Below are positions 8,566 through 17,419 of a stretch of DNA of 64,000 nt, piece after piece (the first letter of the stretch is position 1; every line of letters begins with the position of its first letter). The stretch is taken from NCBI RefSeq assembly GCF_014698145.1, contig NZ_JACJSM010000005.1:186001-250000 (forward strand). The letters are read 5' to 3'. Source of the stretch: Oscillatoria sp. FACHB-1406 (GTDB lineage Bacteria > Cyanobacteriota > Cyanobacteriia > Cyanobacteriales > Spirulinaceae). The translations under genes were made by a program, and so were the position numbers. Below the pieces are notes generated by a model that saw only the letters and a list, made by a program, of their open reading frames with translations, did not search any database and had not been told where the DNA came from.

Positions 8566-10335
8566 ATGATTTATTTCATCGCAATTTGGACGCTGCTGGC
8601 TGTAATTTGCTGGGTTATCGGTACGGCGGTTTTGAATGCCTTAAACGCCCCAGAAGGAACGAGTTGGAGGCTCCGCGCGATCGCGGCGCTGTGGTTAGGT
8701 ACGATTATCCTAGCGATCGCGTTATTGAGCGCATCCCTCGCCTTACCGCTATCGCCGCTTGTGGGGGGTGCAGTGGCGTTTGGCGGGGCTGGAATTGCAC
8801 TCCTGTCAGCGCCGACACGAGAAGAACTCAAAGCACTCAAAGCACGCCTTTCTCCCGCCTTCCTGCTGGGCTATTTTGCGATCGCGGCGTTAGTTGCAGC
8901 GCTGATGGTTAAACAAGTCACCTGGTTCGATACGGGGCTTTATCACTTCGGTTCGATTCGCTGGATGGAGAAATATGGAGCCGTACCCGGTTTAGCTTTA
9001 ATTAACAGCAAATTTGGCTTTATTTCCTCCTGGTTTGCCCTCGCTGCGCCCCTCAACCCCGAAAGTTTAGGCTCGCACGTCACCGCTGTCACCAATGGTT
9101 TCGTGCTATTGCTCGCAATTTTTCAGCTTGGAGCGAGTTTGGCGCGCATCATTAAGGGGGAGGGAAATATCGCAGATGGGTTGAGTGTAATTTTTCTGGC
9201 GATCGCGATTTTTTTGATGCGATTTACCACCTTTATGTCCGCTATTTCTATCTCGCCCTCCCCCGATATTCCGGTGATTATTTTAACGGGGATGATAGCT
9301 TGGACGATGCTTTTAATCGCGAGCTACGACACCGCTTCTCTTTTTACAGCCAATCTTCGGACGGACGCGCGCGCTATCCCTCTTATTTTAGCGACGGGGG
9401 CGGTGACAATCAAGCTCAGTGCGTTGCCGTTATTATGTATTGCTTGGCTATTTTATCTTTTTGACGAACCCCACAAAATCGCTGCGAATTCAGACTCAGA
9501 ACCCTTACCTCAGTTGGGGAAAGCTAACGCTCTCAAGCGGGCGATTAAAGGGAGCGCGATCGCGGGAGTATTATTATTGCCGATGGTACTCGTCGGCTTA
9601 GTGACTTCGGGGTGTCCGCTCTACCCTTCGACCTTAATGTGCTTCAATTTTTCTTGGTCGATTTCGATCGCGACAACCGTGGCAGAACGGACTGCAATTA
9701 ATGGTTGGATGTCCTGGTTCGATCCGCCGCCCGCCGGAGAAAATCAGTGGTTTTGGCTATTGAAGGAGTGGTGGAACCTTGCCAATTTTAATAAGGTTAT
9801 GATTGTTGCGATCGTACTTTCCATTGCGATCGCAATTTATCTATTTAAAACCATTCGCTTTAACGAAATTCGCCCCTTCATTTGGTTATTCGCCCTGAGT
9901 GGGTCGGGAATTGTGTATATCATGACCCAAGCCCCGCTGATTCGTTTTGGTTTAGGCTACTTTATCGCAATACCGGCCCTGCTTCTTGCGATTGTATCGG
10001 ACAAACTTAGCCATCAATTTCCGGTTAAATTGACTCGAAACTTCAAAAATATTTTTCTGAATGACCGAATGCGTTGGCTGGGTTTGCTGCTTGTTAGTGT
10101 AGCAATCGTTGGCATTTTGCGTAACGATTTGCGCGAGAATCTATTCATTCCCCCAGAATTGCCCCGAGAGGAAGTTTTCGAGGAAAAAGTCAACGATATC
10201 GATTACTTCATCCCCGCCGATCCGCCTAAATGCTGGGCTGCGACTCTCCCCTGCGCGCCCGAAGAAATCTCGAAGAACGTGCGCTTGCGAAATCCCGATC
10301 GCGGGTTAGATGCTGGATTTGTTAATCGGAAGTAG
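8566..10335 (+). CDS. Polytopic membrane protein, LIC_10190/glycosyltransferase-like
   Basis: Integral membrane protein of about 589 aa with roughly 12-14 hydrophobic segments starting at the N-terminus (MIYFIAIWTLLAVICWVIG). The first large loop holds WFDTGLYHFGSIRWMEKYG, which resembles the acidic periplasmic loop seen in polyprenyl-linked sugar transferases and LIC_10190-type proteins; that comparison is from memory. The frame is open from 8482, but the extra 28 residues are hydrophilic and have no start context, so ATG 8566 is chosen. The soluble C-terminus (after about residue 530) has a Cys-rich patch (PPKCWAATLPCAPEE). A role in envelope glycan assembly is inferred, not shown. Confidence 0.65.
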   Translation: MIYFIAIWTLLAVICWVIGTAVLNALNAPEGTSWRLRAIAALWLGTIILAIALLSASLALPLSPLVGGAVAFGGAGIALLSAPTREELKALKARLSPAFLLGYFAIAALVAALMVKQVTWFDTGLYHFGSIRWMEKYGAVPGLALINSKFGFISSWFALAAPLNPESLGSHVTAVTNGFVLLLAIFQLGASLARIIKGEGNIADGLSVIFLAIAIFLMRFTTFMSAISISPSPDIPVIILTGMIAWTMLLIASYDTASLFTANLRTDARAIPLILATGAVTIKLSALPLLCIAWLFYLFDEPHKIAANSDSEPLPQLGKANALKRAIKGSAIAGVLLLPMVLVGLVTSGCPLYPSTLMCFNFSWSISIATTVAERTAINGWMSWFDPPPAGENQWFWLLKEWWNLANFNKVMIVAIVLSIAIAIYLFKTIRFNEIRPFIWLFALSGSGIVYIMTQAPLIRFGLGYFIAIPALLLAIVSDKLSHQFPVKLTRNFKNIFLNDRMRWLGLLLVSVAIVGILRNDLRENLFIPPELPREEVFEEKVNDIDYFIPADPPKCWAATLPCAPEEISKNVRLRNPDRGLDAGFVNRK

Positions 10336-10362
10336 GGCTTAAAATAGCGGCTTATCCTATCG

Positions 10363-10450
10363 TTATACCAATTAAAAATTAAAAATTAAAAATTAAAAAT
10401 GAAGAAACCTAGATATAATGTGTCGTCCGAACTCGGAGAATTGGTATTAT
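10363..10450. repeat. TATACCAATT-bounded repeat with internal AATTAAAA tract
   Basis: TTATACCAATT at 10363-10373 and GAATTGGTATTA at about 10438-10449 form inverted ends like those of the 6361 and 45207 elements. The interior is different: a tandem AATTAAAA tract and an unrelated AT-rich stretch. It is either a diverged member or only the same termini. Confidence 0.55.
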
Positions 10451-10645
10451 GCTCAAATATAGCGCTACTTGAAAGATGAATAATGAATGGGGAATGGTTA
10501 ATAATAAATACTTCAACGACTGTTAGAATTTCTCTCTCACCCCGTCTCCTCGTCTCCCCCTCTTCATTATTCATCATTCATCATTCATTATTCACCCCCT
10601 CACCCCCTCACCCCGTCTCCCCATATCCCCCTCACCCCTACAAAG
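10451..10645. repeat. Simple ATTCATCATT / CACCCC tracts between convergent genes
   Basis: Rest of the gap between the membrane protein (plus) and purH (minus). It begins with TATAGCGCTACTTG at 10457, the terminal motif of the 106-bp repeat family, followed by ATTCATCATT-type and CACCCCCTC-type tracts. No gene and no convincing terminator hairpin were seen. Confidence 0.6.
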
Positions 10646-12181
10646 TTAATGCAAGAAATGACGAATTCCCGTCAAAACCATGACGACTCCTAACTCATCG
10701 GCGGCTTGAATCGAATCCTTATCGCGAATCGAACCGCCCGGTTGAATAATCGCCTCAATTCCCGCCGCTGCTGCACTGCGAACCGAATCGTCGAAGGGGA
10801 AGAAGCCATCGCTGGCTAAGGTTGCCCCTTTCGCCCGTTCTCCTGCTTGTTCGAGGGCAATTTTTGCCGAACCAACGCGATTCATCTGCCCCGCCCCAAC
10901 TCCGAGGGTGACGCGATCGCGCGTGACGACAATTGCATTTGATTTTACGTGCTTGGCGAGCTTCCAAGCAAAGGCCATCTCGGCCATCTGTTCGGGCGTA
11001 GGTTGCTTTTGCGTCACGACTTGCCAAGTTTGCGGATCGTCAATTTCATCGTCCGCCGCTTGCACTAAAAATCCACCTGCAATAACCTTAACGGTTTCCC
11101 GTTCGCCGCGATGCAAATCTGGCAGCAGCAGCACCCGCAAATTCGACTTTGCTGCTAAAATTTCCCGCGCTTGGGGCGAGCAATCTGGGGCTACAATACA
11201 TTCGAGAAAGGTTTTCTTCAGTGCGGTTGCTGTAGCTGCATCAATCGTTTGGTTTACAGCGACAATGCCCCCAAATGCAGACACCGAATCGGCGGCAAAC
11301 GCCTTTTCGTAAGCTTCGACGAGGGTACTGCCCACCGCCGCCCCGCAAGGATTGGTATGCTTGAGGATCGCGACTGTCGGTTCGTCGGCAGGAAATTCCG
11401 CAATGATGCGCCGCGCGGCTTCAAGATCGACTAAATTGTTATAGCTGAGTTCTTTTCCTTGCAATTGCTCGGCACTCGTCCATCCCGTCGTTCCGGTTTG
11501 ATACCAGGTTGCGCTCTGGTGGGGGTTTTCGCCGTAACGCAGCGATTGATGTTCTTGACCAGCGAGGGTATATTGGGAAGCGGGCTGTTGGGTGACGACT
11601 TCGGTAAAATAGCTGGAGATGGCGCGATCGTAAGCCATTGTCATCGCGAAGCCTTCTGCCGCGCGCGCTTGCCGAAATTCGAGGCTGGTTTCGCCGTTAT
11701 TGTCGCGCAATTGCTGTAAATAGTCTTCGTAACGGGTGGGATTGCACAGTACGGTGAGATGCGCGCAGTTTTTCGCCGAAGCGCGCAACATTGCGGGGCC
11801 GCCGATATCGATCTGCTCGATCGCGTCGGCTACGGTACAATTGGGCTGCGCGATCGTTTGCTCGAATGGATACAGATTAACCACCACCAAATCGAGCGGA
11901 CGAATCCCATTCGCCTCCAAATCTGCCACATCTTGCGGCAAATCGCGCCGCGCCAAAATTCCGCCGTGAATGCGCGGATGTAAGGTTTTCACCCTACCGC
12001 CCAAAATTTCCGGCGAACCCGTATAGTCGCTAACTTTCATGACAGGAATCCCTGCATCGATCAGCGTTTTCGCCGTTCCGCCACTGCTAATGAGTTCAAA
12101 CTCAAACGCTTCGACTAATTGCCGTGCGAGTTCGACAATTCCGGTTTTATCCGATACACTCAGCAGTGCTAAACGTTTCAT
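10646..12181 (-). CDS. purH: Bifunctional AICAR formyltransferase / IMP cyclohydrolase PurH
   Basis: Catalyses the last two steps of de novo purine synthesis: formylation of AICAR with 10-formyl-THF, then ring closure to IMP. The N-terminal MGS-like cyclohydrolase domain begins MKRLALLSVSDKTGIVELA. The transformylase domain carries LRYGENPHQSATW, LKHTNPCGAAVG, NRVGSAKIALEQAG and ASDGFFPFDDSV. The length is 511 aa, as expected. The frame runs back to 12232, but ATG 12181 has a strong GGAGG site 6 bases upstream and matches the family N-terminus. purK is 31 kb away at 43466, so the purine genes are not clustered. Confidence 0.97.
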   Translation of the reverse strand: MKRLALLSVSDKTGIVELARQLVEAFEFELISSGGTAKTLIDAGIPVMKVSDYTGSPEILGGRVKTLHPRIHGGILARRDLPQDVADLEANGIRPLDLVVVNLYPFEQTIAQPNCTVADAIEQIDIGGPAMLRASAKNCAHLTVLCNPTRYEDYLQQLRDNNGETSLEFRQARAAEGFAMTMAYDRAISSYFTEVVTQQPASQYTLAGQEHQSLRYGENPHQSATWYQTGTTGWTSAEQLQGKELSYNNLVDLEAARRIIAEFPADEPTVAILKHTNPCGAAVGSTLVEAYEKAFAADSVSAFGGIVAVNQTIDAATATALKKTFLECIVAPDCSPQAREILAAKSNLRVLLLPDLHRGERETVKVIAGGFLVQAADDEIDDPQTWQVVTQKQPTPEQMAEMAFAWKLAKHVKSNAIVVTRDRVTLGVGAGQMNRVGSAKIALEQAGERAKGATLASDGFFPFDDSVRSAAAAGIEAIIQPGGSIRDKDSIQAADELGVVMVLTGIRHFLH

Positions 12182-12336
12182 ATTCCCTCCAACGCGATTT
12201 AGTGCATTTTTTAGCATATCGAGAGTTGGCAATTTTGCTGAAAATATTTAGCTTCCTTTTCGGTTTGCGAAGAATAGGAGCCGAGGTGCTATTACAGGGC
12301 AGTAGTCAGATGGCCGCTCGTAACTTGCGAGGCTGG

Positions 12337-13917
12337 TTAGCGATCGCGGATTGCAGATTTCGGTTTTAAACGCCAGAGTTCTTGATATTTTCCAGCATAA
12401 ACTCTCTCCACCTTATAGTTTTTCGATTGTTGAAACTTTTGGAGCCAATCTTTCGACGGATTCAATAAGAATAAATCGCTAAAGTTGCCCGATATATCTT
12501 GAGATAAATCGGTCGGACTCAGGAATTTAATTTGTGTCTTCGGGTCGAGGACATAGCTCAGTGATAAAATATCTCGCGAGTTAAAACTAGCAATTATTAG
12601 CCCCCGATCGGCTTGATTGACAATTTCAGCAATAGCAGGATTATCTTGATTATAGTATTTATTCCACCAACTTTGAGCTTGGGAACTGACAGCACAAGAT
12701 AAAACGTTAAGTCCAAAAAAGAGAACTAAAATAAGTTTAAAAAATCTTTGTTGTAAACTCCCAGCCTTAGCGGTATCGAGTTGACGCGCAAAAAGATAAG
12801 CAACTGATAATTGGATTCCCAAGTAACAGGGGATAAAGTATCTCGCTCCAATCGAACGTCGCCCCCCCAACAGCAAATCTTGCAATACGATGAAAGCTCC
12901 TGTTGTTCCAATTAAAAGCAGAATCAACAGCCAGACTCTAAGAGACGCACGCGCGATCGAAAAATAAAGAGCATATCCCACTAAAATCGCGATTGCCAAG
13001 AAAATTAAATAGATGAGCGGATTGGATTCGTTAAAATCGACATCAAAGAAGACTCGCATCAAATTGAGAAACGCGATTTTTAACAAAGGCACTATCTCGA
13101 TCTTTACGGTCGCCCACAGCGGCGAACTAAAGTCTCGAACGCTGAGTAGCCAGGGGATAAAAGCTAGACTTCCAGCGAGCGAGGAAATGAGATAAGAGAT
13201 CGATTTTTTGTTAAGTCTAAATTTTTCCGCGATCGCTACATAAAGCCCATGAGCTAAAAGAACGAGACAATGGAGCAAATAGCTATATAAACCCAGGATT
13301 ATCGTGAAAGAATAGAATATCCAACTGAGTTTGGTATTGCACCGTAACGCTTGCAAAAGTGCCGCACTAGAGAGTAAAATTATTACAGTCCAAAGGGCAT
13401 ATTCTCTTGCTTCTTGAGCGTATAAAACATGAAAGGGAGAAATGGCAAAAATAGCAGCGAATAACCCTGCCGCTCGTGAGGAATTAAATAAGTTGAATCC
13501 CAGCCAGTAGGCACAAGGTAAAGCCAACAAGCTGATGACCGCAGACGCAGTTCTAATGGTGGCGACTGAATCTCCAAACCACCCAACCCATAATCGAAGT
13601 AGGGCATAATAAAGGGGAGGATGCAGAGCATCGAGTTGAGGAGCATTCTTGATGATGTCGATGGCGCTTCGATTGGGATTGAGACGCTGGTATTTTTGCA
13701 AATCCTCTGCACTCACAATATGCCCCGTTACTTCTGTGTCAATCTCGGTAACTGAGTAACCCGAAAGCCATAAAGACGTGAAAGTTTCATCCATCCAGTA
13801 AACTTTGCGATCGAGATTGGTAAATCGAAAGAAAATGCTAAGAATTAAAAGCAGAATGATGAGGAGGCGGAGTGGATTCTGCCTCATATAATAAAACTGT
13901 TCTCTAGCGAGGTTCAT
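12337..13917 (-). CDS. GT39-type membrane glycosyltransferase
   Basis: Integral membrane glycosyltransferase using polyprenyl-phosphate sugars (GT-C fold, ArnT/PMT class). Diagnostic is YWMDETFTSLWLSGYS after the first helix: the DE pair in the first periplasmic loop is the catalytic acidic motif of this class. About 10-12 hydrophobic segments fill residues 14-430, followed by a periplasmic C-terminal domain. 526 aa. It belongs to the run of envelope-glycan genes from here to 22863. The acceptor (lipid, protein or glycan) is unknown. Upstream is a 337-bp gap shared divergently with 14255. Confidence 0.85.
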   Translation of the reverse strand: MNLAREQFYYMRQNPLRLLIILLLILSIFFRFTNLDRKVYWMDETFTSLWLSGYSVTEIDTEVTGHIVSAEDLQKYQRLNPNRSAIDIIKNAPQLDALHPPLYYALLRLWVGWFGDSVATIRTASAVISLLALPCAYWLGFNLFNSSRAAGLFAAIFAISPFHVLYAQEAREYALWTVIILLSSAALLQALRCNTKLSWIFYSFTIILGLYSYLLHCLVLLAHGLYVAIAEKFRLNKKSISYLISSLAGSLAFIPWLLSVRDFSSPLWATVKIEIVPLLKIAFLNLMRVFFDVDFNESNPLIYLIFLAIAILVGYALYFSIARASLRVWLLILLLIGTTGAFIVLQDLLLGGRRSIGARYFIPCYLGIQLSVAYLFARQLDTAKAGSLQQRFFKLILVLFFGLNVLSCAVSSQAQSWWNKYYNQDNPAIAEIVNQADRGLIIASFNSRDILSLSYVLDPKTQIKFLSPTDLSQDISGNFSDLFLLNPSKDWLQKFQQSKNYKVERVYAGKYQELWRLKPKSAIRDR

Positions 13918-13967
13918 AGCTAGCCTTACCCTTCAATAAAGAAATTGGAGAATTGAGGAGAAAGTGT

Positions 13968-14084
13968 ATGAGAATTATAAGCGACGCATCTAGGATGCTT
14001 CGAGAAGAAGCTTCTCCTACCTTCTGGCTCGAGGATAAATCTCAAGTCAGGTGCATCTTAGCTAATGATAATGGACAATTATAG
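13968..14084 (+). CDS. Possible 38-aa small protein
   Basis: ATG at 13968 preceded by GAGGAG eight bases upstream, open for 38 codons to TAG at 14082. The peptide starts MRIISDASRMLREEASPTFW and ends ANDNGQL. It overlaps no other gene and lies in the otherwise empty divergent gap 13918-14254. Only the ribosome-site spacing and open frame support it; it has no recognised family, and chance is quite possible. The rest of the gap shows nothing identifiable. Confidence 0.22.
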   Translation: MRIISDASRMLREEASPTFWLEDKSQVRCILANDNGQL

Positions 14085-14254
14085 CCTTAAATTCTCGCGC
14101 TTTCCTAGCTGCACCGGCTTTGCTCTCCCAGTCACCTACAATTTAAAATAACTTTTTGACTAAAACCACTAAGCTATGATGGAAAGAGAAAGAGTGAAAA
14201 TGCACCAATCGCTCTAGATTCTTAGTTTTTGCGATAACAACCCAAGTTCTAGCT

Positions 14255-14926
14255 ATGAATAAACTCGGTAAAAGCCTACATCAGTGGATGAGAAAATACG
14301 GAATTATTCTGTTCTTGAATAGTTTAATTCTCGTCCCTTTGTTAGCGCTAGCCGCCTATATTAAATTTGCAGGACTCTACAATCCAGACCAACACTCTCG
14401 CAGAGTTCAAGTTCTCATTCGTTTATTTGACGAACCTTTCTGGGCTTATCAACCCTATCTCGGATTATTAACGAACATCTCCGAACTCTTATGGTGTATT
14501 TCCGCAACCGTCTGTTTATTCAGTTTCTTCCTTCTTAAAGCCCTTCGAGAGCGCCGCAAGGCAGATTACTTTATTTTATACGCAGGAATTTTACTGGCAA
14601 TCTTGCTCATTGATGATATGTTTCGCATCACGCTAATGTTGGCATTATTTGCTAAAGTTCCCAAGGTTGTTATGTATTCAATTTATGGCGGCGCAGCAAT
14701 TGCTTACGGCTTGTATTTTTGGCGGCGAATCCTCCTAACTCCTTATGTGTTGCTTATCCTTTCGGGTTTTTTATTCGTTCTATCCGCTCTCGCAGACTCG
14801 ACTCATTTCCAAGGGACGGGAACGCCAATTATGCTAGAAGATGGAACGAAGTTTTTAGGAATCCTTAATATTGCGATTTATTTTAGTAGAGTCTGCACGC
14901 AAGAAATCGCGCGATCGCGCAATTAA
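14255..14926 (+). CDS. Membrane protein of unknown function
   Basis: Not recognised. 223 aa with about six hydrophobic segments: residues 17-40 (IILFLNSLILVPLLALAAYI), about 70-92, 105-120, 122-140, 148-155 and 165-180, then a soluble loop with ALADSTHFQGTGTPIMLEDG and a last short hydrophobic stretch. The acidic conserved-looking loop LLIDDMFRIT might be functional. It is divergent from the GT39 gene and stands alone on the plus strand within a minus-strand glycosyltransferase block, so a link to that pathway is only positional. Confidence 0.55.
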   Translation: MNKLGKSLHQWMRKYGIILFLNSLILVPLLALAAYIKFAGLYNPDQHSRRVQVLIRLFDEPFWAYQPYLGLLTNISELLWCISATVCLFSFFLLKALRERRKADYFILYAGILLAILLIDDMFRITLMLALFAKVPKVVMYSIYGGAAIAYGLYFWRRILLTPYVLLILSGFLFVLSALADSTHFQGTGTPIMLEDGTKFLGILNIAIYFSRVCTQEIARSRN

Positions 14927-14995
14927 GGCGGGAACGGGAGAACTCATGCTTTCAAGTTGAGTAAGACGATAAACGAGCATTACCAAAATGATTGA

Positions 14996-15146
14996 TATAG
15001 CGTTTTTCCTTTGCGTGAGGTACAGTTCCAAAAATCAAATCCGTAGGGGCGCGGATTTCGAGGTCGCCTCGAAATTAAACGCCGCTCCGTAGGGGCGAAT
15101 GGTATTCGCCCGCTGGGTGTACCTCATCCATGTGAAAACTGCTATA
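14996..15146. mobile_element. 151-bp MITE-like element with ~28-bp inverted ends
   Basis: TATAGCGTTTTTCCTTTGCG at 14996 and the reverse complement of the right end (TATAGCAGTTTTCACATGGA, ending 15146) share most bases and both continue into GTGAGGTACA / TGAGGTACAC. The interior contains two CCGTAGGGGCG motifs and the palindromic TAGGGGCGAATGGTATTCGC, also present in variant form at 46981. There is no reading frame. It occupies the 14927-15185 gap between convergent genes. Confidence 0.7.
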
Positions 15147-15185
15147 AGAATTGAGTTGCCAAATTTTGAGTGTCGAGCGCTTTGA

Positions 15186-16364
15186 TTATTGGTTCTGCAA
15201 ATCGGCTTCAACTTGGCAAAAAACTTTTTGGAGAACGTTGCGGTAGTGGGCGAGGCTAAAGGCGTTCAGCGCTTTTTGGCGAGTTTGTTCCCAATTAACA
15301 GGATAAGCGGTTCCGTTCGCGATCGCGGCGATCGCTTCTGCGATCGCTTCGGAAAACGGCTCGCACATCCACAAATCAACCTCCGACTCGAAGAATTCAT
15401 CAAAGGCAGGCGCTTTCATATTCAATGTCGGCAAACCCATAATCAGCGCTTCTACAACTTTAGTGGGAAGGCTGGCTCTTGCGCCCTCGCCATCCATAAA
15501 TAAACCTAGCACTAAATCGCAGTTTTCCACTAAATACTGAGGTAAGGAACCGTCGGAAAATCGCAAGTCTTTATTGAGAGTAACGCGATCGTCTAAACCA
15601 TCGGCTTTTAGCTTTTCCTGATAGTTATAAAAAACTTGCATATGACCCGTTGGCGGAATCCCAAAGAGATGACACTGATAATTTATGCCTTTTTCTTTTA
15701 ATATTTTTAAAGCTTGAATGATGTCATCCAATCCATGAACTGCTTCAAAAGTTCCCCACCAACAAATCCGTATAACTTCTTCTAAATTTTGCCGATATTG
15801 TTTAACTTTCATGGCTGCTAAAGCCGGATCGGGGAAAAGCGGGCTAACAAAAACTTTGCGGCGATCGATCTCCGTATTTAACAGTTTTTCCCAGTAATTG
15901 AGTTCGGATTGAGAAGCGGTAACACTATAGTCTGCTTGGGTTAAAGCAATAATATCTTTAGCTTTAAGTTCGCGTGCTTCTTTACTATTCTCCTCGAATT
16001 TATTCATTTCTTTGACTTGGCGATCGTACAAGCAAGAAGTCATTTCAACCACCAACTTTTTCTTAAAAAGCCTTGCAACTTTTAGTGCTTCTAAAACCGA
16101 ATTATTGTTGAATGGCAACACATAAATGACATCTGCCAAAGTTGCTTTAACAAAAAGCTCGATCCCATAAGCACCAGACAAGATCGCGCGCATAACTTTA
16201 GAAACAAAATCTCGTTTTACGCCTCTTTCTTGATAAAACTCCGGACACACCCAAGAAATCCGATAGCCAAAATCCATCAGAAACTTGACTAAATTCTCCG
16301 AACGGTAAGCACCGTAAGAGTTGCCGTACAATAATACCTTGAGTCTGCTTTTAGTGATTGCCAT
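15186..16364 (-). CDS. GT4-type glycosyltransferase
   Basis: Cytosolic GT-B fold glycosyltransferase. The N-terminal acceptor domain opens LKVLLYGNSYGAYRSENLVK. The C-terminal nucleotide-sugar domain has IRICWWGTFEAVHGLDDIIQALK (start of the Rossmann fold) and the E-x7-E-like region ARASLPTKVVEALIMGLP that binds the donor. 392 aa with a clean ATG at 16364. It is the last gene in the minus-strand run that starts at 22863. Donor and acceptor are not deducible; context suggests exopolysaccharide repeat-unit assembly. Confidence 0.82.
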   Translation of the reverse strand: MAITKSRLKVLLYGNSYGAYRSENLVKFLMDFGYRISWVCPEFYQERGVKRDFVSKVMRAILSGAYGIELFVKATLADVIYVLPFNNNSVLEALKVARLFKKKLVVEMTSCLYDRQVKEMNKFEENSKEARELKAKDIIALTQADYSVTASQSELNYWEKLLNTEIDRRKVFVSPLFPDPALAAMKVKQYRQNLEEVIRICWWGTFEAVHGLDDIIQALKILKEKGINYQCHLFGIPPTGHMQVFYNYQEKLKADGLDDRVTLNKDLRFSDGSLPQYLVENCDLVLGLFMDGEGARASLPTKVVEALIMGLPTLNMKAPAFDEFFESEVDLWMCEPFSEAIAEAIAAIANGTAYPVNWEQTRQKALNAFSLAHYRNVLQKVFCQVEADLQNQ

Positions 16365-16444
16365 CTTAATTCGTGCTACTTTTAATCTAAATAGGAATAG
16401 AACTGTTATTTGCCCGCATTGAGAATCGAATTTTTAACGGTTTT

Positions 16445-17353
16445 TTAAGAAACAGCAAGAAGATTTTTAGCGATTTTATAAAGTGCGGATCCGATGACTT
16501 TTGTTTGTCGCAGAGACGAAGGATCGTTTTTAATAAAATGCCAAAGATATCGAGCGGCTAACAATCCTTTCTCTCGAGTTAACTCCCCAGAATCAAGACT
16601 TTTAAACGTCATATACTTGTAAAAATTAGCTAAGCTAAACTTTTTAAGATAGCGTAACGATTGGGGGGCAGTTGCAAAGGTTTTGGAGATCGCTTGCAAA
16701 GCTCCTGCTTCGTGTCGGTCAAAATTAAACGACATAGAATTTGGGGAAACGCGATATAAAACCTGGGGAAAAGGCACGGCGACAAAAGGATATTGAGCCG
16801 ACAGTCGCAAATACATATCCCAATCTTGGCAAGTTGGAACTAATTTATCAAATTGACCGACTTTTTGAAAAGCTTGCTTGCGAATTAAGGGATTTGAACC
16901 ATTTTCTAAAAAGTTCCCCAACAACAATTTTTGATAAACATCTCCATTCGCGGTGACGTGCATTCCCGATCGCAAGAATTGACCGGATTCGTCGATATAA
17001 TCCGTCCAACTGTATGCAACCGCAGCTTCAGGATGTTGTTCGAGGGCTTCGACTTGGGCTGCTAACTTATCAGTCGTCCAAAGGTCGTCAGCGTCCAAGA
17101 AAGCCACAAATTCGCCCCTCGCGCGATCGATTCCTCGATTGCGACTCTCGGCTAAGCCAGCATTGGGGAAAGAAAAGACGTGAATGCGATCGTCTGGAAT
17201 GGCTTTAATGATGTCGGCAGTGCTATCTGTGGAGCCATCATCAATTACAATCAATTCCCAATCCGTAAAGGTTTGTTGCCGAACGGATTGAATGGTGTCT
17301 CGTAAAGTTTTTTCGGCATTATAAGCGGGAATAATCGCTGAAACTTTAGGCAT
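16445..17353 (-). CDS. GT2 family glycosyltransferase
   Basis: GT-A fold inverting glycosyltransferase. The nucleotide-binding N-terminus is VSAIIPAYNAEKTLRDTIQS followed by LIVIDDGSTDST; the metal-binding DxD motif appears as FLDADDLW. The middle matches the family (SWTDYIDESG; CQDWDMYLRLSAQYPFV, giving the catalytic-base-like ED/WD region). 302 aa, with a short basic C-terminal extension. It is third from last in the minus-strand run, 66 bp after the phosphodiesterase-like gene. Confidence 0.87.
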   Translation of the reverse strand: MPKVSAIIPAYNAEKTLRDTIQSVRQQTFTDWELIVIDDGSTDSTADIIKAIPDDRIHVFSFPNAGLAESRNRGIDRARGEFVAFLDADDLWTTDKLAAQVEALEQHPEAAVAYSWTDYIDESGQFLRSGMHVTANGDVYQKLLLGNFLENGSNPLIRKQAFQKVGQFDKLVPTCQDWDMYLRLSAQYPFVAVPFPQVLYRVSPNSMSFNFDRHEAGALQAISKTFATAPQSLRYLKKFSLANFYKYMTFKSLDSGELTREKGLLAARYLWHFIKNDPSSLRQTKVIGSALYKIAKNLLAVS

Positions 17354-17419
17354 AACTCGCTCCCAGAATCTCTCAAAAAAGTCAAAAATTTAGGGTTAAA
17401 CTTTACTAAATCGAGTCGA

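Noticed and set aside
10386-10683. Two 63-66 codon frames on opposite strands
   Set aside because: Both are built from the simple ATTCATCATT and CACCCC tracts, giving low-complexity peptides (SPRLLVSP, NHSPFIIH) and no family match.
14156-14180. TTGACT ... TATGAT promoter before 14255
   Set aside because: The spacer is only 13 bases, too short for a sigma-70 type promoter (about 17).
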